From positions 8,261,001-8,325,000 of the forward strand of contig NZ_CP108067.1 of NCBI RefSeq assembly GCF_036178145.1: a stretch of DNA of 64,000 bases. Direction: 5' to 3'. Within the stretch, counting starts at the first letter, position 1. Each line of letters begins with the position of its first letter. Below are positions 9,102-17,510 of this stretch, piece after piece. The translations under genes were made by a program, and so were the position numbers. Source of the stretch: Streptomyces sp. NBC_00273 (GTDB lineage Bacteria > Actinomycetota > Actinomycetes > Streptomycetales > Streptomycetaceae). The notes below the pieces were generated by a model. That model worked only from the letters and a program-made list of their open reading frames with translations. It did no database searches and was not told where the DNA came from.

Positions 9102-9544
9102 TGATCGAACACCAAAGGATCGACCTCGACGGCGGCCGCAGATCCGGCGAACTGGACTGGCTGCTCGACGACCTGGTGCTCCGGGTGCGCGAGGTCAGGC
9201 ACGCCGTGGTCCTCTCCAACGACGGCCTGGCGGTCGGCGCCTCCAGCGCGCTCAGCCGGGAGGACGCCGAGCACCTGGCCGCAGTGGCCTCCGGCTTCCA
9301 CAGCCTGGCCAAGGGCGCGGGCCGGCACTTCCACGCCGGGGGCGTGCGCCAGACGATGGTCGAGATGGACGAGGGCTTCCTCTTCGTCGCGGCCGCCGGC
9401 GACGGTTCCTGCCTGGCCGTCCTCAGCGCCGCCAATGCCGATATCGGCCTGATCGCCTACGAGATGGCCCGGCTGGTGAAGCGGGTCGGTGAGCACCTCT
9501 ACACCCCGCCCCGGTTCGCGGCGCGCCCGCCGGCCGCCGGCTGA
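9101..9544 (+). CDS. cvnB: Conservon roadblock/LC7-domain protein (CvnB type)
   Basis: A 147-residue roadblock/LC7 protein: the helix LDWLLDDLVLRVREVRHAVV, the strand VVLSNDGLAVGASSAL, and DAEHLAAVASGFHSLAKG are the family hallmarks. Such proteins bind and regulate small GTPases of the MglA/Cvn type, here the product of cvnD. The ATG overlaps the cvnA stop (ATGA) and follows GAAGGAG, indicating translational coupling; a GTG three bases earlier is possible. A close paralogue is encoded at 11195. Confidence 0.92.
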   Translation: MIEHQRIDLDGGRRSGELDWLLDDLVLRVREVRHAVVLSNDGLAVGASSALSREDAEHLAAVASGFHSLAKGAGRHFHAGGVRQTMVEMDEGFLFVAAAGDGSCLAVLSAANADIGLIAYEMARLVKRVGEHLYTPPRFAARPPAAG

Positions 9545-9561
9545 GGGCGGCGGTCCGGCAC

Positions 9562-9942
9562 ATGAACGGCCAGTGGTACGACGCCGATGCGGGCCCGCTC
9601 GTCCGTCCGTACGCCATGACCGGCGGGCGCACGAAGCCGGGACCCCACGGGGTCCGGTTCGACCTGATCGCGCTGGTCGCGGTCGACCCGACGGGCACGG
9701 ACGAGGGCGCCGAGTCCCTGCTGGGCCCCGAACACCGGGCACTGCTCGGACTCTGCCGGTCCGAGACGCAGTCGGTGGCCGAACTCGCTGCCGACGCAGA
9801 CCTGCCCGTGGGAGTGGTGCGGGTGCTCCTCGGGGACCTGCTGGAGGGCGGGCACGTCAAGGTCAGCCGGCCCGTACCACCCGCACAACTGCCGGACGAG
9901 CGGATTCTGCGTGAAGTCATCGAGGGATTGAGAGCGCTTTGA
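9562..9942 (+). CDS. cvnC: Conservon DUF742 protein (CvnC type)
   Basis: A 126-residue DUF742 protein: RPYAMTGGRTKP near the start, then FDLIALVAV, LGPEHRALLGLCRSETQSVA, and a winged-helix-like end (SVAELAADADLPVGVVRVLL...LLEGGHVKV). It is the third conservon member, with no known catalytic activity, and probably bridges the kinase-like protein and the GTPase. The stop codon overlaps the start of the next gene (TGATG), consistent with coupled translation in one operon. Confidence 0.92.
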   Translation: MNGQWYDADAGPLVRPYAMTGGRTKPGPHGVRFDLIALVAVDPTGTDEGAESLLGPEHRALLGLCRSETQSVAELAADADLPVGVVRVLLGDLLEGGHVKVSRPVPPAQLPDERILREVIEGLRAL

Positions 9943-10613
9943 TGGGACAGTACGACGATCGAGCTGCCGGACCGGCCCCGGTCCAGGACACGGGCGCGGA
10001 TCCCGGTCCGGGGGAGGACCCCGAACTGGCCGCACTCGCCCTGAAGATCCTGGTGGCGGGAGGGTTCGGAGTGGGCAAGACCACGCTGGTGGGCGCGGTC
10101 AGTGAGATCCGGCCGCTGCGGACGGAGGAGGCGCTGAGCGAGGCGGGTGAACTGGTCGACGACACGGGCGGCGTGGACCAGAAGACGACCACGACGGTGG
10201 CCATGGACTTCGGGCGGATCACCATCCGGTCCGGGCTGTCCCTGTACCTGTTCGGCACGCCGGGGCAGGACCGGTTCTGGTTCCTGTGGGACGAACTGTC
10301 GCTGGGCGCGCTGGGCGCGGTGGTCCTGGCCGACACGCGGCGGCTGGAGGACTGCTTTCCGGCGGTGGACTACTTCGAGCACCGGCGCATCCCGTTCGTG
10401 GTGGCCGTCAACTGCTTCACGGACGCCCGGCGGTACGGGGCGCACGACGTCGCGCGGGCCCTGGACCTGGAGCAGGGGACGCCGGTGGTGCTGTGCGACG
10501 CGAGGGACCGGGACTCGGGGAAGGAAGTGCTGATCAGACTGGTCGAGTACGCCGGGCGGGTGCACACCGCCCGGCTGCTGGACTCGGTGGGGTCGCAGGC
10601 CGATTCCCTGTGA
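9942..10613 (+). CDS. cvnD: Conservon GTP-binding protein (CvnD type)
   Basis: A 223-residue P-loop protein: the G1/Walker A motif GGFGVGKTTLVGAVSEI, a switch region containing DQKTTTTVAMDFGRI, the G3-like LFGTPGQDRFWFLWDEL, and NCF in the place of the guanine-specificity motif. It belongs to the conservon ATP/GTP-binding family, related to MglA-type small GTPases. It would cycle nucleotide under control of the roadblock protein CvnB and the membrane kinase-like CvnA. The ATG at 9942 overlaps the cvnC stop; the annotated-looking TTG one codon earlier is less likely. Confidence 0.92.
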   Translation: MGQYDDRAAGPAPVQDTGADPGPGEDPELAALALKILVAGGFGVGKTTLVGAVSEIRPLRTEEALSEAGELVDDTGGVDQKTTTTVAMDFGRITIRSGLSLYLFGTPGQDRFWFLWDELSLGALGAVVLADTRRLEDCFPAVDYFEHRRIPFVVAVNCFTDARRYGAHDVARALDLEQGTPVVLCDARDRDSGKEVLIRLVEYAGRVHTARLLDSVGSQADSL

Positions 10614-10650
10614 ACCGGCCGGGGCGCGCTGGTGGGTGTGGGCGGGGGCG

Positions 10651-11088
10651 TCAGTCGGCGACACCGGCGAGGGCGATCACCTTGTCGATCGGAACCCTGA
10701 CGAGGAGTTCGGTCGGGACGGCATTGCGGCGCCCGAAGGATTCGGCCCGTTCCTCGCCCATGTAGCGGGCGCCGATCCGGGTGGCCCAGGCGAGCAGTTC
10801 GTCGGCGCCGTCGGTGTACCCGCTGATCTCGGCGCGGCCCTGGAGGACGACGAAGGAGAAGGGCGGCCGGTCGTCGTCCACGCAGAGCGCGACCCGGCCG
10901 TCGCGGGCGAGGTTGCGTCCCTTGACGGTGTCCTTCCCGGTGTTGAAGACGAAGGAATCGCCGTCGAGCACGAACCAGATGGGAGCGATGTGCGGACTTC
11001 CGTCCTCGCGCACGGTGGAGAGCTTTCCGGTGCGGGTGGAGTGCGAGACGAACGCCCGCCACTCCTCTTGAGTCATCTTCTTCGCCAT
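10651..11088 (-). CDS. PPOX-class F420-dependent oxidoreductase
   Basis: A 145-residue split beta-barrel flavin/deazaflavin-binding protein: the start MAKKMTQEEWRAFV, then TGKLSTVREDGSPHIAPIWF, VFNTGKDTVKGRNLARDGRV and PFSFVVLQGRAEI. These are typical of the pyridoxamine 5'-phosphate oxidase-like family members that use F420 in actinobacteria to reduce unknown substrates. The length is normal. It diverges from a roadblock gene, with about 100 bp for promoters between them. Confidence 0.85.
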   Translation of the reverse strand: MAKKMTQEEWRAFVSHSTRTGKLSTVREDGSPHIAPIWFVLDGDSFVFNTGKDTVKGRNLARDGRVALCVDDDRPPFSFVVLQGRAEISGYTDGADELLAWATRIGARYMGEERAESFGRRNAVPTELLVRVPIDKVIALAGVAD

Positions 11089-11194
11089 GGGGACATCCTC
11101 CTTGCCCGAAAGGCGCTGGTGGGGAAGGCTTGCGGCACAAGTACGCGGGGTGGGGCGCGGCCATGTGGCCGACGTCAACGGGGAGGGGCTGGGA

Positions 11195-11593
11195 ATGGCA
11201 CTGGACAAGCAACTGGACTGGCTGTTGGACGACCTGACGCGCAGGGTCCAGCAGGTGCGGCACGCGGTGGTGCTGTCCAATGACGGCCTGGTCACGGGGG
11301 CGAGCGCGGGGCTGGCGCGGGAGGACGCGGAACACCTGGCGGCCGTTGCGGCCGGACTGCAGAGCCTTGCCAAGGGGTCCGGCCGCCACTTCCGGGCCGG
11401 TGAAGTGCGGCAGACGATGGTCGAGTACGACGAGGGAGCGCTCTTCGTCATGGCGGCGGGCGCGGGCAGCAGCCTGTGCGTGTTGAGCGCCGCCGAGTCC
11501 GACATCGGGCAGGTCGCGTACGAGATGACGCTGCTGGTCAACAGGGTGGGGGAGCACCTGGGTGTTGCGGAGCGGCGAATCACCGGCGGCTGA
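11195..11593 (+). CDS. Second roadblock/LC7-domain protein
   Basis: A 132-residue paralogue of the conservon CvnB: LDWLLDDLTRRVQQVRHAVV, VLSNDGLVTGASAGLARE and LAAVAAGLQSLAKGSGRHF are nearly the same as in the protein encoded at 9101. ATG 11195 follows a G-rich ribosome-binding site (GGGGAGGGG). It is separated from the conservon only by the oxidoreductase gene on the other strand, so it may be a duplicate of cvnB that could compete for the same GTPase. No kinase, DUF742 or GTPase gene follows it. Confidence 0.85.
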   Translation: MALDKQLDWLLDDLTRRVQQVRHAVVLSNDGLVTGASAGLAREDAEHLAAVAAGLQSLAKGSGRHFRAGEVRQTMVEYDEGALFVMAAGAGSSLCVLSAAESDIGQVAYEMTLLVNRVGEHLGVAERRITGG

Positions 11594-11706
11594 GCCGGGC
11601 CGATTTCGGCGCCCCCCGGGACGTTATCCACAGGCCTCGCGGGGTGTCGTTGCGCCGAGTTACGGTCTTCACACAGAGTAATCATTGCTCGTGGGGGAGG
11701 ACCGTG

Positions 11707-12564
11707 ATGAAGCAGATGGGGACCGCACTTCGGGACGCTGTGGCGGACGGCGCCATGGTCGACGACGCTAGGGCCGACAACGCAACGGCCGGCGGCGCCG
11801 TGGACGTGCTGGTGGGCGGCGCGCAGGCCGCAGGTGAACTGGGGCTGAGCCGGAGCGAGTTCGCCAGGGCCGTCCAGTTGGGGATCGTGCGGGCCGGGCC
11901 GCGCACGCTCGCCGGGGCCGTGCGCTACGCACGGGCCGAGCTGGACCGGGTCAGGTCGGTGACGGGCCCGCCGGGCGCGCTGCGCGAACGGGTCGAGACG
12001 GTGGCCGGGGCGGAGGCCGCGGCCGAGGTGGTGGGGGTCGGCCCGAGCCGCTTCACGCGGCTCGCGCGCTGCGGGCACGTGACCCCGGTCGGCTACCGGA
12101 TCAACCGCTACCGGGCCGTGGTGTGGCTCTACCTGACCGCGGAGCTACGGAGCTTCGCCGCGCGGGATCCGGGAATGTTGCGCGGGATCGCGCCCCCGGC
12201 GGACCGGGAACTGATGGCGGCCAAGGCGGATCTGCGCCCGCGCAAGTGGCGCGGGCGGCATGTCGGGCTGTTGCTGAGACGAACCGCCGACCCGTGGGAG
12301 CGCGCCGCCGTACTGGCTTCCGTGCTGCCCGAGGACGAGTTGCTGGAGGTCGTGCCCGACCCGGCGGAGCGGATCGTCCTGGCCGCCCTCGGCCCGCCCC
12401 CGCCGTACGGGCACCCGCAGGCTCCGGCGGCGGCCGCGGTGGCGACGGGGCTGCTGAAGGCCGGCCCGCCGGACGAGATCCACTGGTACCGAACCAGCCT
12501 GGACTTCGCCCTGGCGGGGGCGCGGGGTCAGTCGAAGTCGACGGGGGAGAGGGGGCCGACGTAG
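11707..12564 (+). CDS. DUF6397-type protein with tandem HTH-like modules
   Basis: About 285 residues. Two helix-turn-helix-like segments can be seen (AAGELGLSRSEFARAVQLGI and AAAEVVGVGPSRFTRLARCG), each followed by a short basic wing, then GYRINRYRAVVWLYLTAELR and RPRKWRGRHVGLLLRRT. From memory this is the layout of the Streptomyces DUF6397 family, probably DNA-binding but uncharacterised. GTG 11704 and ATG 11707 are adjacent; the GGGGGAGG site suits the ATG slightly better. The last 37 bases overlap the convergent YchJ-like gene, so the two transcripts are antisense at their ends. Confidence 0.75.
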   Translation: MKQMGTALRDAVADGAMVDDARADNATAGGAVDVLVGGAQAAGELGLSRSEFARAVQLGIVRAGPRTLAGAVRYARAELDRVRSVTGPPGALRERVETVAGAEAAAEVVGVGPSRFTRLARCGHVTPVGYRINRYRAVVWLYLTAELRSFAARDPGMLRGIAPPADRELMAAKADLRPRKWRGRHVGLLLRRTADPWERAAVLASVLPEDELLEVVPDPAERIVLAALGPPPPYGHPQAPAAAAVATGLLKAGPPDEIHWYRTSLDFALAGARGQSKSTGERGPT

Positions 12565-12929
12565 ACCCAGGCCCCGGCCTCGCGGGAGAAGCTGCTCTGC
12601 TCGTGCAGCGAGCCGGTGTGCCGGCCCTCGCGGTAGTGGGCGCGGAACTCCACCGAGCCCTCCGTCTCGAACATCCCGCCGCGCTCGGTGGCCAGGATCT
12701 CCAGCCGCTCCCAGCGCTGTTCGGGATCCAGCTCGAGGCGGTCCGGACGGGTGGCGGGGTGCCAGGAGCGCAGCAGGTAGGCGGTGTCGCCGACGGCGAA
12801 GGCGCTGAACCGGGAGCGCATCAGCCGCTCGGCGGTGGGCGCCGATCGAGCACCGGAGTGGAAGGGGCCGCAGCACTCCGGGTAGGCGGCGGGCAGCCCG
12901 CAGGGGCAGGGGACGGCAGGGGTGGACAT
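12528..12929 (-). CDS. YchJ/UPF0225 family protein with SEC-C zinc motif
   Basis: A 133-residue protein with an N-terminal Cys cluster (CPCGLPAAYPECCGPFHSG, the SEC-C-like zinc-binding motif) followed by the NTF2-like YchJ body (AERLMRSRFSAFAVGDTAYL, then WERLEILATERGG and VEFRAHYREG). Its function is unknown; the zinc knuckle resembles that of SecA and may mediate protein contacts. The length agrees with the family. It is followed closely by, and probably cotranscribed with, the thioesterase and helicase genes upstream on the minus strand. Confidence 0.85.
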   Translation of the reverse strand: MSTPAVPCPCGLPAAYPECCGPFHSGARSAPTAERLMRSRFSAFAVGDTAYLLRSWHPATRPDRLELDPEQRWERLEILATERGGMFETEGSVEFRAHYREGRHTGSLHEQSSFSREAGAWVYVGPLSPVDFD

Positions 12930-12937
12930 GGGTGTGC

Positions 12938-13834
12938 TCAGTTCTCCGGGGCGGGCTCGGACGGCTTGGCGGGGTACGGGCGGAAGAGGCCCTCCTGGAC
13001 GACGGACACCAGCAGTCTGCCCTCCACGTCGTAGATGCGGCCCCGGGCCAGGCCCCGGCCGCCGTGCGCGATGGGCGACTCCTGGTCGTACAGGAACCAC
13101 TCGTCCGCCCGGAAGGGCCGGTGGAACCACATGGCGTGGTCCAGCGAGGCCATGTCGAAACCGCGCATGCCCCACAGGGGTTCCACCGGGATGCGCACGG
13201 CGTCGAGGAGGGTCATGTCACTTGCGTAGGTGAGGGCGCAGGTGTGGATGAGGGGGTCGTCGCCCAGCGGGCCGACCGCACGCATCCACACCGCGCTGCG
13301 CGGATCGGATCCCTTGAGCTCTTCGGGAGTCCAACGGAGCCGGTTGACGTACCGGATGTCGAAGGGCTGGCGGCGGGCCATCCGCTCCAGTGCCTCCGGC
13401 AGCGCCCCGAGGTGCTCGCGGATCTCGTCAGCGACCTTGGGGAGCGTGTCCGGATGGGGGACGTGGTGAGGAGGCAGCTGGTGCTCGATGCTGCCCTCCT
13501 CCGGATGATGGAAGGAGGCGGTGAGATTGAAGATCGTCTTGCCCTGTTGGACCGCGGTGACCCGGCGCGTGGTGAAGGACCGCCCGTCGCGCACCCGCTC
13601 CACCTGGTACACGATCGGCACCCCGGGGATGCCGGGGCGCAGGAAGTACGCGTGCAGCGAGTGGACCGGGCGGTCGCTCTCCACGGTGCGCCCAGCGGCC
13701 ACCAGCGCCTGGCCGGCGACCTGCCCGCCGAAGACCCGCTGGAGGGACTCCTGCGGACTGGCGCCGCGGAAGATGTTGACCTCGATCTGCTCCAGATCGA
13801 GCAGATCGACCAGTCTCTCGGCGGGGTTCGTCAT
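12938..13834 (-). CDS. tesB: Acyl-CoA thioesterase II
   Basis: A 298-residue double-hotdog thioesterase. The first hotdog contains LLDLEQIEVNIFRG, VFGGQVAGQALVAAGRTV, SLHAYFLRPG and the RVRDGRSFTTRRVTAVQ core. The second contains ASLDHAMWFHRPFRADEWFL and GRGLARGRIYD. The catalytic Asp/Thr/Gln arrangement of TesB lies in ASLDHAMWF and the LTYASDMTLLDA stretch. It hydrolyses medium- to long-chain acyl-CoA to the free acid. The stop is eight bases from the YchJ-like gene start and the gene lies downstream of the helicase gene, so the three may form an operon. Confidence 0.92.
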   Translation of the reverse strand: MTNPAERLVDLLDLEQIEVNIFRGASPQESLQRVFGGQVAGQALVAAGRTVESDRPVHSLHAYFLRPGIPGVPIVYQVERVRDGRSFTTRRVTAVQQGKTIFNLTASFHHPEEGSIEHQLPPHHVPHPDTLPKVADEIREHLGALPEALERMARRQPFDIRYVNRLRWTPEELKGSDPRSAVWMRAVGPLGDDPLIHTCALTYASDMTLLDAVRIPVEPLWGMRGFDMASLDHAMWFHRPFRADEWFLYDQESPIAHGGRGLARGRIYDVEGRLLVSVVQEGLFRPYPAKPSEPAPEN

Positions 13835-13904
13835 CAGAGGATCTCCACTGTCGGGTCCGGCGGGTCCGGTGCGTCGGGCGGGTACGGCGGGACGTGGCGG
13901 TCGG

Positions 13905-16436
13905 TCAGAGCGCTCCGAGCTCGCCGACCGAGGTGACCCGGATGACGGCCCGGCCCTCCTCGTCGGAGGCGGCCAGGTCGACCTCGGCGCTGATGCCCCA
14001 GCCATGGTCCCCGTTGGGGTCCGCGAAGGTCTGGCGGACGCGCCACAGGCCGTGCGCCGGGTCCTCCTCGATCTGCAGGAGCTTCGGGCCGCGCGCGTCG
14101 GGTCCGGTGCCCAGGTCGTCGTATTCGTCCCAGTACCCGTCCAGGGCCTCGCCCCAGGCGTCCGCGTCCCAGCCGGACTCGGCGTCCAGCTCGCCCAGCA
14201 CGTTGACGTGGTCGAGGGCGGCCAGCTCCACCCGGCGGAACATGGCGTTGCGGACCAGGACGCGGAAGGCGCGCGCGTTCGCGGTGACCGGCTTGACCTG
14301 GTCGGCCTTCTCCTGGGCCTGCTCCGCCGTCTCCACCTCCGGGTTCGCCAGCTGCTCCCACTCGTCCAGCAGGCTGGAGTCGACCTGGCGGACCAGCTCG
14401 CCGAGCCATTCGATCAGGTCCTGGAGGTCCTCCGACTTGAGGTCGTCGGGGATGGTGTGGTCCAGCGCCTTGAACGCGCTCGCCAGGTAGCGCAGCACGA
14501 TGCCCTCGGTGCGGGCCAGCTCGTAGAAGGAGGTGAACTCGGTGAAGGTCATCGCGCGCTCGTACATGTCGCGGATGATCGACTTCGGGGAGACCGGGTG
14601 GTCGCGCACCCACGGGTGGCTCTTGGCGTACACGTCGTAGGCATGGGAGAGCAGCTCTTCGAGCGGCTTGGGATAGGTGACGTCCTGGAGCCGCTCCATC
14701 CGCTCCTCGTACTCGATCCCGTCGGCCTTCATCTGGCCGACCTGGATGCCGCGTTCCTTGTTCTGCTGGGCGGCCAGGATCTGCCGCGGGTCGTCCAGCG
14801 TGGACTCCACGACGGAGACCATGTCCAGCGCGTAGGAGGGGGACTCCGGGTCCAGCAGGTCGAAGGAGGCCAGGGCGAAGGTGGACAGCGGCTGGTTGAG
14901 CGCGAAGTCCTGCTGGAGGTCGACGGTGAGCCGGATCGTGCGGCCCTCCGCGTCCGGGGTGTCGAGCTTCTCGACGACACCGCCGTCCAGCAGCGAGCGG
15001 TAGATCGCGATGGCCCGGCGGATGTGCCGCAGCTGGGCCTTGCGCGGCTCGTGGTTGTCCTCCAGCAGGTGGCGCATCGCCTGGAAGGCGTCGCCCGGCC
15101 GGGCGATGACCGACAGCAGCATGATGTTGGTGACCTTGAAGCGCGAGGTGAGCGCCTCCGGGTCGGCGGCGATGAGCTTCTCGAACGTGGTGTCCGACCA
15201 GGCGACGAAGCCCTCGGGAGCCTTCTTGCGCACCACCTTGCGGCGCTTCTTCGGATCGTCGCCCGCCTTCGCGAGCGCCTTCTCGTTCTCGATGACGTGC
15301 TCGGGGGCCTGCGCGACCACATAGCCCGCGGTGTCGAAGCCGGCCCGGCCCGCGCGCCCCGCGATCTGGTGGAACTCCCGGGCGCGCAGGGTGCGGACCC
15401 GGTTGCCGTCGTACTTGGTGAGCGCGGTGAACAGCACCGTGCGGATCGGGACGTTGACGCCGACCCCGAGGGTGTCCGTGCCGCAGATCACCTTCAGCAG
15501 ACCGGCCTGGGCGAGCTTCTCGACGAGACGGCGGTACTTGGGCAGCATGCCGGCGTGGTGCACACCGATGCCGTGCCGGACGTAGCGGGAGAGGTTCTGG
15601 CCGAACTTGGTGGTGAAGCGGAAGTTGCCGATGAGATCGGCGATCTTGTCCTTCTCCTCGCGCGTGCACATGTTGATGCTCATGAGCGACTGCGCCCGCT
15701 CGACCGCCTGGGCCTGGGTGAAGTGCACGATGTAGACGGGGGCCTGCCGGGTCTCCAGCAGCTCGGTGATCGTGTCGGTGATCGGGGTGGTGACGTACTC
15801 GTACGAGAGCGGGACGGGCCGGGTCGCGGAACGGACCACCGAGGTGGGCCGGCCGGTGCGCCGGGTCAGGTCCTCCTCGAACCGCTTCATGTCGCCGAGG
15901 GTCGCCGACATCAGGATGAACTGCGCCTGCGGCAGCTCCAGCAGCGGGATCTGCCAGGCCCAGCCGCGGTCCGGCTCGGCATAGAAGTGGAACTCGTCCA
16001 TCACGACCTGGCCGATGTCGGCGTGCTTGCCGTCGCGCAGGGCGATCGAGGCCAGCACCTCGGCGGTGCAGCAGATCACCGGGGCGTCCGCGTTCACGGA
16101 AGCGTCGCCGGTCAGCATGCCGACGTTCTCCGTGCCGAAGAGCTTGCACAGGTCGAAGAACTTCTCCGACACCAGCGCCTTGATCGGGGCGGTGTAGAAG
16201 GTGACCTTGTCCTGGGCCAGGGCGGTGAAGTGCGCGCCGGCGGCGACCAGGCTCTTGCCGGAGCCGGTCGGGGTGGAAAGGATCACGTTCGCCCCGGAGA
16301 CGACCTCGATCAGCGCCTCCTCCTGAGCCGGGTACAGGGTGATGCCCTGGTCCTCCGCCCACGAGGAGAAAGCCTCGAAGAGGGCGTCGGGGTCGGCGTT
16401 CGGCGGGAGCTGATCAATGAGGGTCACACCCCCCAT
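13905..16436 (-). CDS. Ski2-like DEAD/DEAH-box RNA helicase
   Basis: An 843-residue superfamily 2 helicase. Walker A STPTGSGKS (about residue 55), motif Ia FYTAPIKALVSEK, motif II with DEFH (VVMDEFHFY), motif III LMSATLGD, then the second RecA domain with GIGVHHAGMLPKYRRLVEKL, TDTLGVGVNVP and motif VI HQIAGRAGRAG. The C-terminal 400 residues are the helical DUF3516-type region. It resembles Ski2/Mtr4-like helicases of actinobacteria that unwind structured RNA during turnover. Its length and motifs are complete, and the ATG at 16436 begins MGGVTLIDQLPP. Confidence 0.92.
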   Translation of the reverse strand: MGGVTLIDQLPPNADPDALFEAFSSWAEDQGITLYPAQEEALIEVVSGANVILSTPTGSGKSLVAAGAHFTALAQDKVTFYTAPIKALVSEKFFDLCKLFGTENVGMLTGDASVNADAPVICCTAEVLASIALRDGKHADIGQVVMDEFHFYAEPDRGWAWQIPLLELPQAQFILMSATLGDMKRFEEDLTRRTGRPTSVVRSATRPVPLSYEYVTTPITDTITELLETRQAPVYIVHFTQAQAVERAQSLMSINMCTREEKDKIADLIGNFRFTTKFGQNLSRYVRHGIGVHHAGMLPKYRRLVEKLAQAGLLKVICGTDTLGVGVNVPIRTVLFTALTKYDGNRVRTLRAREFHQIAGRAGRAGFDTAGYVVAQAPEHVIENEKALAKAGDDPKKRRKVVRKKAPEGFVAWSDTTFEKLIAADPEALTSRFKVTNIMLLSVIARPGDAFQAMRHLLEDNHEPRKAQLRHIRRAIAIYRSLLDGGVVEKLDTPDAEGRTIRLTVDLQQDFALNQPLSTFALASFDLLDPESPSYALDMVSVVESTLDDPRQILAAQQNKERGIQVGQMKADGIEYEERMERLQDVTYPKPLEELLSHAYDVYAKSHPWVRDHPVSPKSIIRDMYERAMTFTEFTSFYELARTEGIVLRYLASAFKALDHTIPDDLKSEDLQDLIEWLGELVRQVDSSLLDEWEQLANPEVETAEQAQEKADQVKPVTANARAFRVLVRNAMFRRVELAALDHVNVLGELDAESGWDADAWGEALDGYWDEYDDLGTGPDARGPKLLQIEEDPAHGLWRVRQTFADPNGDHGWGISAEVDLAASDEEGRAVIRVTSVGELGAL

Positions 16437-16571
16437 CTTGCCTGGCTTCTCCCCGGATCAGGGAACCGGCGGACGGAATGAAGATCACCGACGGTACGCT
16501 GTGCCGTCGATGCGGCCCGAACGAAACAGTCGACCGGGCCCGACCACACACCAGCGGGGCGGGAAACGACC

Positions 16572-17363
16572 ATGATGGGTCCGGCGCACTCACTGTCCGG
16601 GGCAGCGGCCTGGCTGGGGGTGGGCGCCGCCACCGCGGCCGCCGGGCACCCCATGCCCTGGCCCGTCCTCGTCGTCGGAGCGCTGATCTGCGCCGGGGCG
16701 GCCCTCGCCCCCGACCTCGATCACAAGTCCGCGACGATCTCGCGCGCTTTCGGCCCGCTCTCCAAAGGCGTGTGCGAGGTGGTCGACAAGATCTCCTACG
16801 CCGTCTACAAGGGCACCCGCTCCAAGAAGGACGCCCGTCGCACCGGGGGCCACCGCACCCTGACGCACACCTGGCTCTGGGCCGTCCTGATCGGCGGCGG
16901 GGCCTCCCTGCTCGCCGTCACCGCCGACCGCTGGGGTGTGCTCGCCCTGCTCTTCGTGCACCTGGTGCTCGCGGTCGAAGGTCTGCTGTGGCGGGCCGCC
17001 CGGATGTCCAGCGACGTCCTGGTCTGGCTGCTCGGCGCGACCAGCGCGTGGATCCTGGCCGGGGTGCTCGACCAGCCCGGCAACGGCGCGAACTGGCTGT
17101 TCGACGGAGCGGGTCAGGAGTACCTCTGGCTCGGCCTGCCGATCGTCCTCGGGGCCCTGGTCCACGACATCGGCGACGCACTCACCGTCTCCGGCTGCCC
17201 CGTCCTGTGGCCGCTGCCGATCGCCGGCAAGCGCTGGTACCCGATCGGCCCGCCGAAGGCGATGCGGTTCCGCGCCGGCAGCTGGGTGGAGCTGAAGGTC
17301 CTCATGCCGGTCTTCATCCTGCTGGGCGGCTTCGGCGGCGCCTCCGCCCTCGGCTTCATCTAG
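16572..17363 (+). CDS. DUF457/YdjM-like membrane metal-dependent hydrolase
   Basis: A 263-residue inner-membrane protein. It starts MMGPAHSLSGAAAWLG; the early His, the ALAPDLDHKSATISR motif, GHRTLTHTWLW and HDIGDALTVSGCPVLWPLP are the conserved His/Asp motifs of the LexA-binding, inner-membrane-associated hydrolase family. Hydrophobic segments alternate with these motifs, so the putative metal site would sit at the membrane face. The substrate is not known. Two Met codons lie in tandem at the start. It diverges from the helicase gene. Confidence 0.88.
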   Translation: MMGPAHSLSGAAAWLGVGAATAAAGHPMPWPVLVVGALICAGAALAPDLDHKSATISRAFGPLSKGVCEVVDKISYAVYKGTRSKKDARRTGGHRTLTHTWLWAVLIGGGASLLAVTADRWGVLALLFVHLVLAVEGLLWRAARMSSDVLVWLLGATSAWILAGVLDQPGNGANWLFDGAGQEYLWLGLPIVLGALVHDIGDALTVSGCPVLWPLPIAGKRWYPIGPPKAMRFRAGSWVELKVLMPVFILLGGFGGASALGFI

Positions 17364-17510
17364 CGAATGTCACGTCGGGGGGTGGCCGAGAAGGGCCCAC
17401 CGCCGCCCCGGGCCCGCTGAGGCCCCCTGTTCAGCTCCCTCCCCGGCGACCATGATGTGGGCCGACGAGCCGTCGGTGCCGTCGGCTCGCATCAGGACCC
17501 GGGGGGATCC

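Noticed and set aside
11624..11632. TTATCCACA, a perfect DnaA-box-like nonamer before the DUF6397 gene
   Set aside because: A single copy with no cluster of boxes, no AT-rich unwinding element and no dnaA/dnaN nearby; most likely chance or promoter sequence.
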